From contig JADJXL010000005.1 in the NCBI GenBank assembly GCA_016715885.1, positions 124,001 to 188,000 on the forward strand: 64,000 bases of DNA, in the 5' to 3' direction. Each line of letters opens with the position of its first letter. Within the stretch, counting starts at the first letter, position 1. This document shows, piece by piece, positions 54,401 to 61,986 of the stretch. Under the pieces are notes generated by a model that was given only the letters and a program-made list of their open reading frames with translations, made no database searches and had not been told where the DNA came from. The DNA comes from Polyangiaceae bacterium (GTDB lineage: Bacteria; Myxococcota_A; Polyangia; Polyangiales; Polyangiaceae). The position numbers were made by a program, and so were the translations under genes.

Positions 54401-55636
54401 ATCGTCATGTGGTCGAAACGTTTGAAGGGCGAGCTCGACGGCGCGGCGCTCGTGTCACGTTATGAAGCGGCGCGCACGACGTGCGAAATACCCGATTGGC
54501 GTGCCGAACAAGCATTGCTCGATCTCATTCAGCAAAAAGCGCGCACGGAAGAAGCCGTCTTGGCACTTTTGGAACACTTGGCAAAAACCCCCGATACGCA
54601 AAGGTACGTGGCGCAGGCGATTTTGCGTCGTACGGTCGATCCGCGCATTGCAGCGGCCGTGCGTCGAACGCTGTTTGGAGAAAAAATCCAATGGGACGCC
54701 GTCGATGCCGAGCTTGCGGAGATTACGGATGTCGAGCAAAAGCTTGCGGTATTGCGCGAACGAATGCTCGTGGCGCCGGGTGATCCCGAAGGCGAATACC
54801 GCATCGTGCGGCTCTTGGGTGAAGCTGGAAAACGCGACGATGCATTGGCGCACGGAAGGCGACTGCGTGATCGAGGGCTCATGAGTCCGACGTTGGCGCT
54901 ATCGCTGGGCGATGTATTGGCGCAGCAAGGATTCGAAGAGGAAGCGCTTCGGACGTATTCCGAAATCGTCGAATTCGACCCGCAAAGTGCCGATTCGCGG
55001 CGGCTCTTGGGTGATGTGTTTTTGCGTCATCGTTGGCACGCGGCGGCGTATCGCCAATACAAAACGCTCACCGATCTTCGTCCTGGTGATCCGGCTGCAT
55101 TCTTGCGATTGGCCTTGGCTGCTGCAGGCAGTGGTCGCGTGGACGAAGCTTTGCGTATCGAACGCCAAGTTGCATCGGCAGAAGGCACGCCGGGCCCGCG
55201 GGATCCGCGGCTATGGGCGCGCCTCGCAGCAGCGGCACAACTGGCCAAGTTGCTGGATGGCGGTGGAAAACCTCCCGAGGCTTCGCTTGCCGACGGTTTG
55301 ACCCGCAAAATGAAAGAGCTTGCCTTGTGGAGTGGTCCGAGCGCCATTGCCATTCTCACGTGGGACGACTTGAGCGCGGATTTGGTGCTCGTGGGCAAAG
55401 AAGGCGACAAGGACGCGGCGCTGCCCGAATTGTCGGAATCGTCGTCCGTGGGCATTTCAGCGCTCGAAGTGCCGCTCGGTGACGAAGGGCGGTACGTGTT
55501 TTCGGCAAAGTGGCGGTCGAAGAAGCTTCGCGAGGTGTCCGTGACGCTGCATTCGATTGCGTGGGATGGAAAAGCATTCCGCGTGAAAATCTCGACGGCG
55601 AAACTGCCAATCGCCGAAGATGTCGTCGGATTCTGA
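51419..55636 (+). CDS. FecR / VIT / VWA / TPR multidomain membrane protein
   Basis: 1405 residues from ATG 51419, with CGGAG six bases upstream. One N-terminal membrane helix (RAVLGLLVLLACAVAFVATQ) is followed by a FecR-like domain (LTDGDKSATLISGVALPQGA, GSGARALVRLADGSSLFLRS). A VIT domain follows (SVRAVIRDGLAETEVDQTFG, RKEAAARYTKAVSSGHSPAL), then a VWA domain with MIDAS start VVVDTSASGDEA and YIGDGLATSG. After a Pro/Ala-rich linker come TPR-like helices (LGDVLAQQGFEEEALRTYSE) and a C-terminal beta domain. VIT-VWA proteins usually bind partner proteins. It heads a three-gene operon whose other members are a membrane coiled-coil protein and an OmpA lipoprotein. Confidence 0.9.
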   Translation: MTGFLDRLRAYWKNNPLSARAVLGLLVLLACAVAFVATQRVPPVRAGVVDARLELAAGEVRLTDGDKSATLISGVALPQGADVSTGSGARALVRLADGSSLFLRSDTKVKLLPEGADILSGEVWLDAPPSERAAMQHKAGSVTVSAADAGLSIVNAGGETRVVVTRGLAVVTSPGGRVEVNAGEQVEIKGSDKPNVKPVVFWDDWTGGMGDGRPLAGNASGAGRIYGVSPNDIGAKAKLLEISRQSVRAVIRDGLAETEVDQTFGNPGGGMLEGWYWFSVPERAIVTSFAVETDGVLVEGEVTERKEAAARYTKAVSSGHSPALLEWVDGRTYRSRIYPIPASGSRRVVLRYLEVLPSQEGKLEYLYPMRSDEPSRIGEFSLEVDLGTIGPKMRISSLADAVVEERGRRVTMRRSGYLPRADFQIEATPIEKDKREPLTIARWSAGSDRADYVMARYVPDIDWSTIPEPPGDVAVVVDTSASGDEAVRQQKAVAAEATLRALSKKDKFVLIAIDSAPTVLWPKEGLAEATDKEIAAALGKLAEHASAGATDLGAMFDAALGRLHGTEQPAVVYIGDGLATSGEVAADRLSERLRRSLSTSRARLFTVAVGAQSNLGLLRELARQGGGQSFRIDRTETATSEVLRLASAIKTPTITELSIDLGAGLDEAMFTATGKISRGEEVMLVARTHHALPKEAMVKGRVGGKDFTKTYPITMTQGPSTSLVPRLWAAEKIRRLLGEATDPDELRGKIVEIGLDYGLMTPYTSILALESEAAYARQGIRRRNSPLRGTRLTMLDAATERAWMDAAANPVPAVMFGCSKSDEAPASAISQAPPPVAVAPAEPAGEHMNLDDQKARAGEPTDTPVAGIVPEPSPESATAEAPAMPKADIAGKIAKASSDDEIGDFKPMGGSGYVGGLGAAPPGARVPNRSTRPLAAGNSPRSVELAGFDKPKPAPPPPPPHREQDGQKAERVKISRTMPAMPCSDVARRPLADRIVMWSKRLKGELDGAALVSRYEAARTTCEIPDWRAEQALLDLIQQKARTEEAVLALLEHLAKTPDTQRYVAQAILRRTVDPRIAAAVRRTLFGEKIQWDAVDAELAEITDVEQKLAVLRERMLVAPGDPEGEYRIVRLLGEAGKRDDALAHGRRLRDRGLMSPTLALSLGDVLAQQGFEEEALRTYSEIVEFDPQSADSRRLLGDVFLRHRWHAAAYRQYKTLTDLRPGDPAAFLRLALAAAGSGRVDEALRIERQVASAEGTPGPRDPRLWARLAAAAQLAKLLDGGGKPPEASLADGLTRKMKELALWSGPSAIAILTWDDLSADLVLVGKEGDKDAALPELSESSSVGISALEVPLGDEGRYVFSAKWRSKKLREVSVTLHSIAWDGKAFRVKISTAKLPIAEDVVGF

Positions 55637-55663
55637 GGTTTGGCGCGGCGAGCGGAGCTTTTC

Positions 55664-56920
55664 ATGATCGACATCACGTTCCTCGGACAGCTCGTGGCGA
55701 CCTTGGCCTCCGTGGGCGCATTTCTGGCGCTCGCGGGTCTCTTCGGCGCCGCGGCGTTCGTCTTGTCCACGGCGGCCATGGCCATCGAGCGATTGCCGGG
55801 GAGTGGCGCGCTCGTTTTGCGTGGGCAAACCCAGAAACAAGTGGGTTTGCCCTGGACCATGGGGACGATTGCGGGGATCTTGTCGTTTGTCGTGGCGCTT
55901 GCCACGTTGCGTGTGGGCGGCGCGATTGCAACCTTCGTGTTTGCGCTCGTGCTCGCGGCATTGGGACGATCTTCGGTCGCGCTCGTGAGCGTGCTCGGCG
56001 CGCGTATGGGCATGCGAATGGCGCGCAATCGAGCGACGCGGGCGAAGGCGCTCGTCGAATGGCGCGCGCAAAAAGCGGCGGACGCCAATGCAGCCATGCG
56101 AAAGCGTCTGCTCGCCGAAGACTTGACATCGGACGTCACGAATGCCGATGCAGCGCTGGGCAAGCTCCGCGATGCGCTCGCGAAATTGGTGGAAACGCGC
56201 GAGGCGCTTGCCGAAAAGCTCAAAGCGGCGCTCGACTCGGGCGGCAACGTATCGCTCGTCGCGGACATGGTGCGCATGCGTGACGACATGGACGTGCGAA
56301 TCGACCTGGGAAAACGTGTGCTCGGGGCAGCCGAGGCGGCGGTGTCGCGCTTGGCATTCTCCATTCCCGTGAAAAAACTCGTGCGGCGAAGGCCGGCCGA
56401 AATAACCGGCCTCGATCCACGCGTGCCGGGCGATTACGCATCGCGAATCGACGCAGCCATTGCGGCAATCGATTCGTATGCCGTCGTCATTGCGGAAGCT
56501 CGAGCGGAAATCGACAAGCTCGAAACGGAGCGTCCTCTCGCAGAAAATGCGGACGGCACGGAGAGTTTGCCGGTGCGAGCGCGCCGCGAGATCGACGCCA
56601 TCGAGGGAGCGTACAAAGCGGTCCGTGAAAAGGCGGACCTCGTGCGATTGGGTCTGCGAGCGCGCGCGGGAATGGCACAAGTGGCAAGCGCGGCGGGCGA
56701 AGTTTCCGTGCATGCGGAGGTTCGCGCCGACGAGCGTGACGTCAACCTATTGCTCGATGACCTTGCGCGTGCGAATCAAACGACGGCGGAGGATTTCGTG
56801 GGGGGCGACGAGCACGTACGGGCGCTCGCGATGGCATTGGCAAAAGGTGCAAGAGCGTTGTCGGGTGGAGATCGGGCGTCGCTCGGGGAAGTCGTGGAGG
56901 CATTGCAATCCATGGGGTGA
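55664..56920 (+). CDS. Membrane protein with long coiled-coil domain
   Basis: 418 residues from ATG 55664, preceded by GGAG with seven-base spacing; an upstream in-frame start at 55640 is weaker. Three hydrophobic helices lie in the first 120 residues (LGQLVATLASVGAFLALAGL, GTIAGILSFVVALATLRVGG, AIATFVFALVLAALGRSSVA). The rest is charged and helical (MRKRLLAEDLTSDVTNADAA, VREKADLVRLGLRARAGMAQ). No named family. It starts 27 bases after the VWA gene and ends four bases before the OmpA gene, so the three are co-transcribed. Confidence 0.82.
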   Translation: MIDITFLGQLVATLASVGAFLALAGLFGAAAFVLSTAAMAIERLPGSGALVLRGQTQKQVGLPWTMGTIAGILSFVVALATLRVGGAIATFVFALVLAALGRSSVALVSVLGARMGMRMARNRATRAKALVEWRAQKAADANAAMRKRLLAEDLTSDVTNADAALGKLRDALAKLVETREALAEKLKAALDSGGNVSLVADMVRMRDDMDVRIDLGKRVLGAAEAAVSRLAFSIPVKKLVRRRPAEITGLDPRVPGDYASRIDAAIAAIDSYAVVIAEARAEIDKLETERPLAENADGTESLPVRARREIDAIEGAYKAVREKADLVRLGLRARAGMAQVASAAGEVSVHAEVRADERDVNLLLDDLARANQTTAEDFVGGDEHVRALAMALAKGARALSGGDRASLGEVVEALQSMG

Positions 56921-56924
56921 AGCA

Positions 56925-57539
56925 ATGAAACACGTTTGTCCGGGCGTTCTCGTTGCCTTTGTGATGGTTGCGTGTGAGCCGCCGGCAAAGGTGACGACTC
57001 CGGCGGCTGCTCCTGGCGTTTCCGCCGAAGTGGCAGCAAAGCCATTGCCGACAGCATCGGCCGTGGCCGCAGTCGAGCCAGCGCCATTGGCATCTGCTCC
57101 GTCGGCTGCTGCTCCTGTGCCGTGTCCGCCCGAAGCGCCTGCGCCTGCAGGGGCGCTCGCGTGGGTGAATGGGTGCAAAATCGAATTGGGTGAAAAAATA
57201 TATTTCGATTTCGACAAGGCCACGATTAGACCGCAGAGTTTTCCGGTGCTGGATGCCGTGGGAGACATTCTTTTTCGCGATGTGGATTTACACGTCGAAA
57301 TTCAGGGGCACCTGGGTGATCCGGATCGAGAAGCTTATGGTCGCAAGCTATCGCAGCACCGTGCGCAAGCAGTCATGAACTATCTCATTGCGAAAAAAGG
57401 GATCGCTCGCGAGCGGCTCACGGCGGTGGGATACGAGAATAGTGTACCCATTGCCGATTGGAGGACGGAGGAGGGGCGGGCAAAAAATCGTAGAATCGAG
57501 CTCGTGATTCGGAAATGGAGTGGCGGAGAGAACAGGTGA
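56925..57539 (+). CDS. OmpA-family lipoprotein
   Basis: 204 residues. MKHVCPGVLVAFVMVAC is a short lipoprotein signal peptide with lipobox MVAC. An Ala/Pro-rich linker leads to an OmpA C-terminal domain with YFDFDKATIRPQSFPVLDAV, VEIQGHLGDPDREAYGRKLS, RAQAVMNYLIAKKGI and GRAKNRRIEL. This domain binds the diaminopimelate peptide of peptidoglycan. The conserved Asp of the motif NRRIELVI region is in place. Last gene of the operon; it could anchor the complex of the upstream proteins to the cell wall. Confidence 0.9.
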   Translation: MKHVCPGVLVAFVMVACEPPAKVTTPAAAPGVSAEVAAKPLPTASAVAAVEPAPLASAPSAAAPVPCPPEAPAPAGALAWVNGCKIELGEKIYFDFDKATIRPQSFPVLDAVGDILFRDVDLHVEIQGHLGDPDREAYGRKLSQHRAQAVMNYLIAKKGIARERLTAVGYENSVPIADWRTEEGRAKNRRIELVIRKWSGGENR

Positions 57540-57554
57540 CGCGGAGATGCGTCG

Positions 57555-58748
57555 TCAACCTTTGCGTGCGCGCGTATTTTTTGCATCGAGCCGCATGCAC
57601 GATCGCAGTGCTCCTCGCAAATCCGACGTCGTGGGTATGCCGCCGAGGTCCGCGGACAAACCCACGAGCGATTGTGCAACGGCGGGCCTTATCCCCGAAA
57701 GCACGCCGCGTGCTCCCAGGAGTTTCACGGCACGAAGAATGGACACGAGGTGTTCGGCGACGGCGGCATCGACGCTGGCCACGGCCGTCAAATCGAGGAT
57801 CACGTGCTCCGATTGCGTGCGGACCACGGCATCGAGCAGCCCTTCCATGATTCTCGCCGACCGGACGTCGTCGAGCACGCCCACGATGGGGAGGGTGAGC
57901 ACGCCGTCCCAAACTTCGATGATGGGCAGCGACAGATCTGCAATTTGATTGCGTTGCGCCTCGATCAGCGTGAGTTTGTCGCGCAATTCCTCTTCGGCTT
58001 CGACGCGATGGGTGATGTCCGTGATGAATCCTTCGAGCGCGAGCAGCTCGCCGTTGTCTGAGAATACACCTCGACCTTGCTCGAAGCACCAGCGCTGCCC
58101 GCCGCCCTTCGTGCGAATGCGATACTGCAGGGTGAACGGCTCTTTGTTGGCGAGCGCCTTCTGCACGGCATTCCAGACGGGTTGTGCATCGTCGGGATGA
58201 AAGAGATCACCGAAACTCGTGGTTTTGTTGAAGAGAAGGTCGTCGACTTCGTAGCCCGTGAGCGCCAGGCATCCGGCGCTCACGAATTCCATGGTCCAAT
58301 CGGGATCGTTGCGGCACCGGTAAGCCATACCCGGCAAGTTCGCCAAAAGTGTCGTGAGAAACCTTTCGCGTTCCTGCATTTCGCTTTTGACGCGTCGCGA
58401 CGTTGTACCGTCGTGCGTAATGAATTGAACGACGTTTCGTGCGGGTTCCATGACACCACGCCATTCGAGCCATCGCAGTTCGCCGTCGGGGTGGCAGATG
58501 GGGGCGTCGAAGCTCACGGTCTCGTGATTGGTCGCGTCGAGTAGCGCTTTGGCGACCTCGTCGTGCGCGTCCTGCCAAACGATAGACGAGAGGCCCAGCT
58601 CGCGTAGCTCTTCCTCGGTGCGTCCTGCTATGGCGCAAAATGCGGGGTTTGCCCGGACGATCGCGCCGCTTTTATCGATGTCCAGGCAAGGAGCGGGTTG
58701 AAGGACGAATTCCCGGTCTCGGTCGTTTCGCGCAGCGGAGGATGGCAT
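57555..58748 (-). CDS. PAS-PAS-STAS protein resembling RsbR stressosome components
   Basis: 397 residues from ATG 58748, with GGAGG ten bases upstream. Two PAS domains come first (SGAIVRANPAFCAIAGRTEE; WTMEFVSAGCLALTGYEVDD with a PAC motif FTLQYRIRTKGGGQRWCFEQ). A short coiled coil leads to a C-terminal STAS domain (VWDGVLTLPIVGVLDDVRSA, HVILDLTAVASVDAAVAEHL, LLGARGVLSGIRPAVAQSLV). This is the arrangement of RsbR-type proteins that assemble stressosomes. The first usual phospho-threonine (VDT in RsbR) is Ala here (VDA), so control may differ. No RsbS or RsbT neighbour is present. It converges with the OmpA operon. Confidence 0.87.
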   Translation of the reverse strand: MPSSAARNDRDREFVLQPAPCLDIDKSGAIVRANPAFCAIAGRTEEELRELGLSSIVWQDAHDEVAKALLDATNHETVSFDAPICHPDGELRWLEWRGVMEPARNVVQFITHDGTTSRRVKSEMQERERFLTTLLANLPGMAYRCRNDPDWTMEFVSAGCLALTGYEVDDLLFNKTTSFGDLFHPDDAQPVWNAVQKALANKEPFTLQYRIRTKGGGQRWCFEQGRGVFSDNGELLALEGFITDITHRVEAEEELRDKLTLIEAQRNQIADLSLPIIEVWDGVLTLPIVGVLDDVRSARIMEGLLDAVVRTQSEHVILDLTAVASVDAAVAEHLVSILRAVKLLGARGVLSGIRPAVAQSLVGLSADLGGIPTTSDLRGALRSCMRLDAKNTRARKG

Positions 58749-58959
58749 AATGGATGGGCCTCCGAGTTTCGTCCATCGAAGCGCCATGATTCGCCGAGGT
58801 CAAGCGTAATGTTGCCTTGCAAATGATGAATTCCGTGTCATTTTTTTGACGCTCACAACGATCAACGGCGTTCGTCTACCTGCGGGCTGGCCTTTTCTTC
58901 TGGCCATATCGCTTCACATCGGACAGGGTTGCTCCTGTACCGCCAACACACCAAATGCC

Positions 58960-61068
58960 ATGACGCGAACACACTGCCTCGTTAGTACATCTGCTCTGTT
59001 CCTTCTTGCCGCGTGCGCTTCGGCACCTCCGCTGCCCGACAAACCCGTAGAAACGGCGAAACCGGCGGAAACGGCCGCCACGCCACCGGCTGCACCCACG
59101 TACCAGGGCAAACCCAAGCTCGGGACGTTTGGTGTCGACTTGGCGGGTATGGACGCCTCCGTAAAACCCGGAGCGGATTTTTATAAATACGCTGGAGGAG
59201 CCTGGATCAAGGCAAACCCGATTCCTTCGGACCGGGCGCGCTGGGGGACGTTCGACGCATTGCGTGAAGAGTCGGATGCCAACGTGCGCAAGATTCTCGA
59301 CGAGCAGGTTGCCAAGAAGCCTGAAAAGGGCACGAATGCGCAGAAGGCTGCTGACATGTATGCGTCGTATCTCGACACGGCAGCCATCGACAAGAATGGT
59401 TTTGCGCCGACCAAACCGCTGCTCGATGCGATTGGAAAAGCCAAGAGCACGGACGACATTGCCTTGCTGATGGCTCGAGCGGACCTGCCGTGCAAGGCGC
59501 CGATTGGGATGAGTGTGACGCTCGATCAAAAGAATCCCGATCGTTATGTCGTAGGGGTCGTTCAGAGTGGTCTTGGTTTGCCCGAGCGCGAGTATTACCT
59601 GAAGACCGACAAGCAATTCACGGAGATTCGGGAAAAGTACGAAGCGCACATTGGCCGAGTGCTCGCGATGGTGGGCGACAAGAAGGCCGCCGCGAATGCA
59701 AAGGAAATCTTGGCGCTCGAAACGAAGATCGCCGAAGCGCATTGGCCCATTGCAGAACGCCGCGATCGGGACAAGACGTACAATTTGCGAACGGTCGCGG
59801 AGCTCGAAAAAGAAGCGCCGAAGTTTCCATGGAAAAAGTACATGGATGCGCTCGGTTATGGCAAGGAAAGCTCGGTCGTCGTCCGCGAAGTCACGGCGAT
59901 GCCGAAGCTCGCGGAGATTTTCGCAAAGACGCCGGTTGCAACGTGGAAGGCGTACATCACCTATCATTTCCTGCGCGCATCGGCGGATGTATTGCCTTCG
60001 GCGCTCGACAACGAGGTATTCGACTTCGTGGGTCGGACGTTGCATGGGCAACCGGAGCAGCGAGCTCGTTGGAAGCGAGCCGTGACTGCCGTCAATATGA
60101 TGATTGGCGATGCCGTGGGTGAGCTTTACGTCGCTCGCCATTTCCAGCCGAAGGCGAAAGCCGAAATGGATCGTCTCGTCGAGAACCTTCGCAAAGGGTA
60201 CGCATCGCGCATTCAGAAGGTCGACTGGATGTCGGCGGAGACGAAAAAGGTCGCGCTGGAAAAACTCGCAGGATTCCGCCCGAAAATCGGTTATCCGAGC
60301 AAGTGGAAGAGCTACGCGACGCTCGAAGTCGTCCCCGGTGATGCATTCGGGAATGCTCGACGTGCGGAGGTATGGGATCACGAGTACGACAAAGCGAGGC
60401 TCGGCAAGCCGACGGATCGTGAAGAATGGTTCATGCCGCCGCAGATGGTCAATGCATACTACAACGCCACGTTCAACGAGATCGTGTTTCCGGCAGCCAT
60501 TCTTCAGCCCCCGTTTTTCGATTCCGAGGCGGAACCTGCCGTCAATTACGGGGCCATTGGCGGCGTGATTGGGCACGAAATGGGGCATGGTTTCGATGAC
60601 CAAGGTGCCAAATCGGACGCGAAGGGCATTTTGCGCACGTGGTGGGCACCGGCCGACATCGATGCATTCAAGAAACGCACGCAGACGCTCGCCGATCAAT
60701 ATTCGGAATTCGAGCCGCTGCCGGGGATCAAGGTCAATGGCAAATTGACGCTCGGGGAAAACATCGGCGACATCGGTGGGCTCACGGTGGCCCATGAAGC
60801 GTACACGCTGTCGCTCGAGGGCAAACCTGCCGAGGTGATTGGCGGGTACACGGGCGATCAGCGATTCTTCTTCGGCTGGGCGCAGGTCTGGCGCACGCTT
60901 TATCGCGACGAAGCGCTTCGCAATCAAGTCCTCTCGGATCCGCATTCGCCGGCGATGTATCGCGTCAATGGCGTCGTGCGGAACGTCGACGCATGGTATG
61001 CGGCATTCGGCGTGAAGGAAGGCGACGCGCTGTTTCTGCCACCGGAAAAACGAGTAAAAATCTGGTGA
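58960..61068 (+). CDS. pepO: M13-family zinc metallopeptidase, lipoprotein form
   Basis: 702 residues from ATG 58960 (MTRTHCLVSTSALFLLAAC), which gives a lipoprotein signal peptide with lipobox LAAC; the longer frame is not convincing. The full M13 (neprilysin-like) catalytic fold is present: NAYYNATFNEIVFPAAIL, zinc-binding HEMGH in IGGVIGHEMGHGFDDQGAKS, and the third zinc ligand Glu in LGENIGDIGGL. It would cleave peptides up to about 40 residues in the periplasm or outside the cell. Bacterial homologues are often called PepO. Confidence 0.94.
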   Translation: MTRTHCLVSTSALFLLAACASAPPLPDKPVETAKPAETAATPPAAPTYQGKPKLGTFGVDLAGMDASVKPGADFYKYAGGAWIKANPIPSDRARWGTFDALREESDANVRKILDEQVAKKPEKGTNAQKAADMYASYLDTAAIDKNGFAPTKPLLDAIGKAKSTDDIALLMARADLPCKAPIGMSVTLDQKNPDRYVVGVVQSGLGLPEREYYLKTDKQFTEIREKYEAHIGRVLAMVGDKKAAANAKEILALETKIAEAHWPIAERRDRDKTYNLRTVAELEKEAPKFPWKKYMDALGYGKESSVVVREVTAMPKLAEIFAKTPVATWKAYITYHFLRASADVLPSALDNEVFDFVGRTLHGQPEQRARWKRAVTAVNMMIGDAVGELYVARHFQPKAKAEMDRLVENLRKGYASRIQKVDWMSAETKKVALEKLAGFRPKIGYPSKWKSYATLEVVPGDAFGNARRAEVWDHEYDKARLGKPTDREEWFMPPQMVNAYYNATFNEIVFPAAILQPPFFDSEAEPAVNYGAIGGVIGHEMGHGFDDQGAKSDAKGILRTWWAPADIDAFKKRTQTLADQYSEFEPLPGIKVNGKLTLGENIGDIGGLTVAHEAYTLSLEGKPAEVIGGYTGDQRFFFGWAQVWRTLYRDEALRNQVLSDPHSPAMYRVNGVVRNVDAWYAAFGVKEGDALFLPPEKRVKIW

Positions 61069-61133
61069 GCTGGTCGTACCGGCCAACGAAATATGCCGGT
61101 CGCCGCTCTCCATGCTAATCCCGCGCGCATCTC

Positions 61134-61877
61134 ATGCGACGGCGCACCCCCCACTCGATCTTCGTCGAACAAACTCAGCGTAAGCTCCTCGCTCGCCTCG
61201 CCGAGCTCGATCAACACGCCATCGTTCGCGAGCTCGATCCGCTGCTGACGGCCGAGCGCCGAGCGCGTTTCGAGTCCGTGTTTTCCCAGCGCCTCGACTC
61301 CGTCACCGTGCTCATGGACGCCCCGTACGATCCGCACAACGGCGCTGCTGTGCTCCGATCGTGCGATGCGTTCGGTGTGCAGCGGCTTCATGTCGTCGAG
61401 CGAGCGGGCATCGAGTTTCTTGCGGCGAAGCAAGTCGCTCGTGGATCCGAGCAGTGGGTCCACGTGCGCACGTATCCCGACAGCAAAGGAGCGCTCGAAA
61501 CGCTTGCAGAGAGCGGTCACGAGCTTGTCGCGACGCACCCCCAGGGCGAGCTCCTTCCCCAGGATTTGCGCCACATCCCGCGGGTTTGTCTCGTCCTCGG
61601 CAACGAACGTGATGGCATCCACGAGGAGCTTTCGCGTGCGTGTCGGCGCAGTGTTCGAGTGCCCATGCGAGGCTTTGCAGAGAGCCTCAACGTGAGCGTG
61701 ACGGCGGCGATTTTGCTCCAGCATGCAACGACGGGGCGACCGGGTGATCTTTCGGATGCCGAGCTGCTTCTTTTGCGAGCGCGCGCGATGGTGCTGACCA
61801 TCGATCATGCAGCGGAGATCCTGCTGGCGAAGGGCATCGAGCTCAGTCCCGAGATCTTTGCGCCTGCAGAAACGTAA
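61134..61877 (+). CDS. trmH: tRNA (guanosine-18-2'-O)-methyltransferase
   Basis: 247 residues. SPOUT-class methyltransferase that adds a 2'-O-methyl group to G18 of the tRNA D-loop. Motifs: VLMDAPYDPHNGAAVLRSCD (motif 1), CLVLGNERDGIHEEL (motif 2) and VRVPMRGFAESLNVSVTAAI (motif 3). The N-terminal helical extension and C-terminal helix match TrmH. It is separated by 65 bases from the M13 gene; the spacer holds an ACCGGC/GCCGGT stem but no T run. Confidence 0.93.
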   Translation: MRRRTPHSIFVEQTQRKLLARLAELDQHAIVRELDPLLTAERRARFESVFSQRLDSVTVLMDAPYDPHNGAAVLRSCDAFGVQRLHVVERAGIEFLAAKQVARGSEQWVHVRTYPDSKGALETLAESGHELVATHPQGELLPQDLRHIPRVCLVLGNERDGIHEELSRACRRSVRVPMRGFAESLNVSVTAAILLQHATTGRPGDLSDAELLLLRARAMVLTIDHAAEILLAKGIELSPEIFAPAET

Positions 61878-61986
61878 GAAGGCGCGTCTCGTGGCGATCG
61901 GGCATCTTGCTCTGCGAAGCGAAATTCGATAGCCTCCCGATCGCGACGATCGTGGATTTCTACTGACCACCGTCGGGAGATTCGTT

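Noticed and set aside
61077..61103. ACCGGC/GCCGGT stem downstream of the M13 gene
   Set aside because: Six base pairs with a large loop and no T run; likely chance in high-GC DNA.
58876..61113. 745-residue minus-strand frame opposite the M13 peptidase
   Set aside because: Antisense shadow; the plus strand carries HEMGH and a lipoprotein signal.
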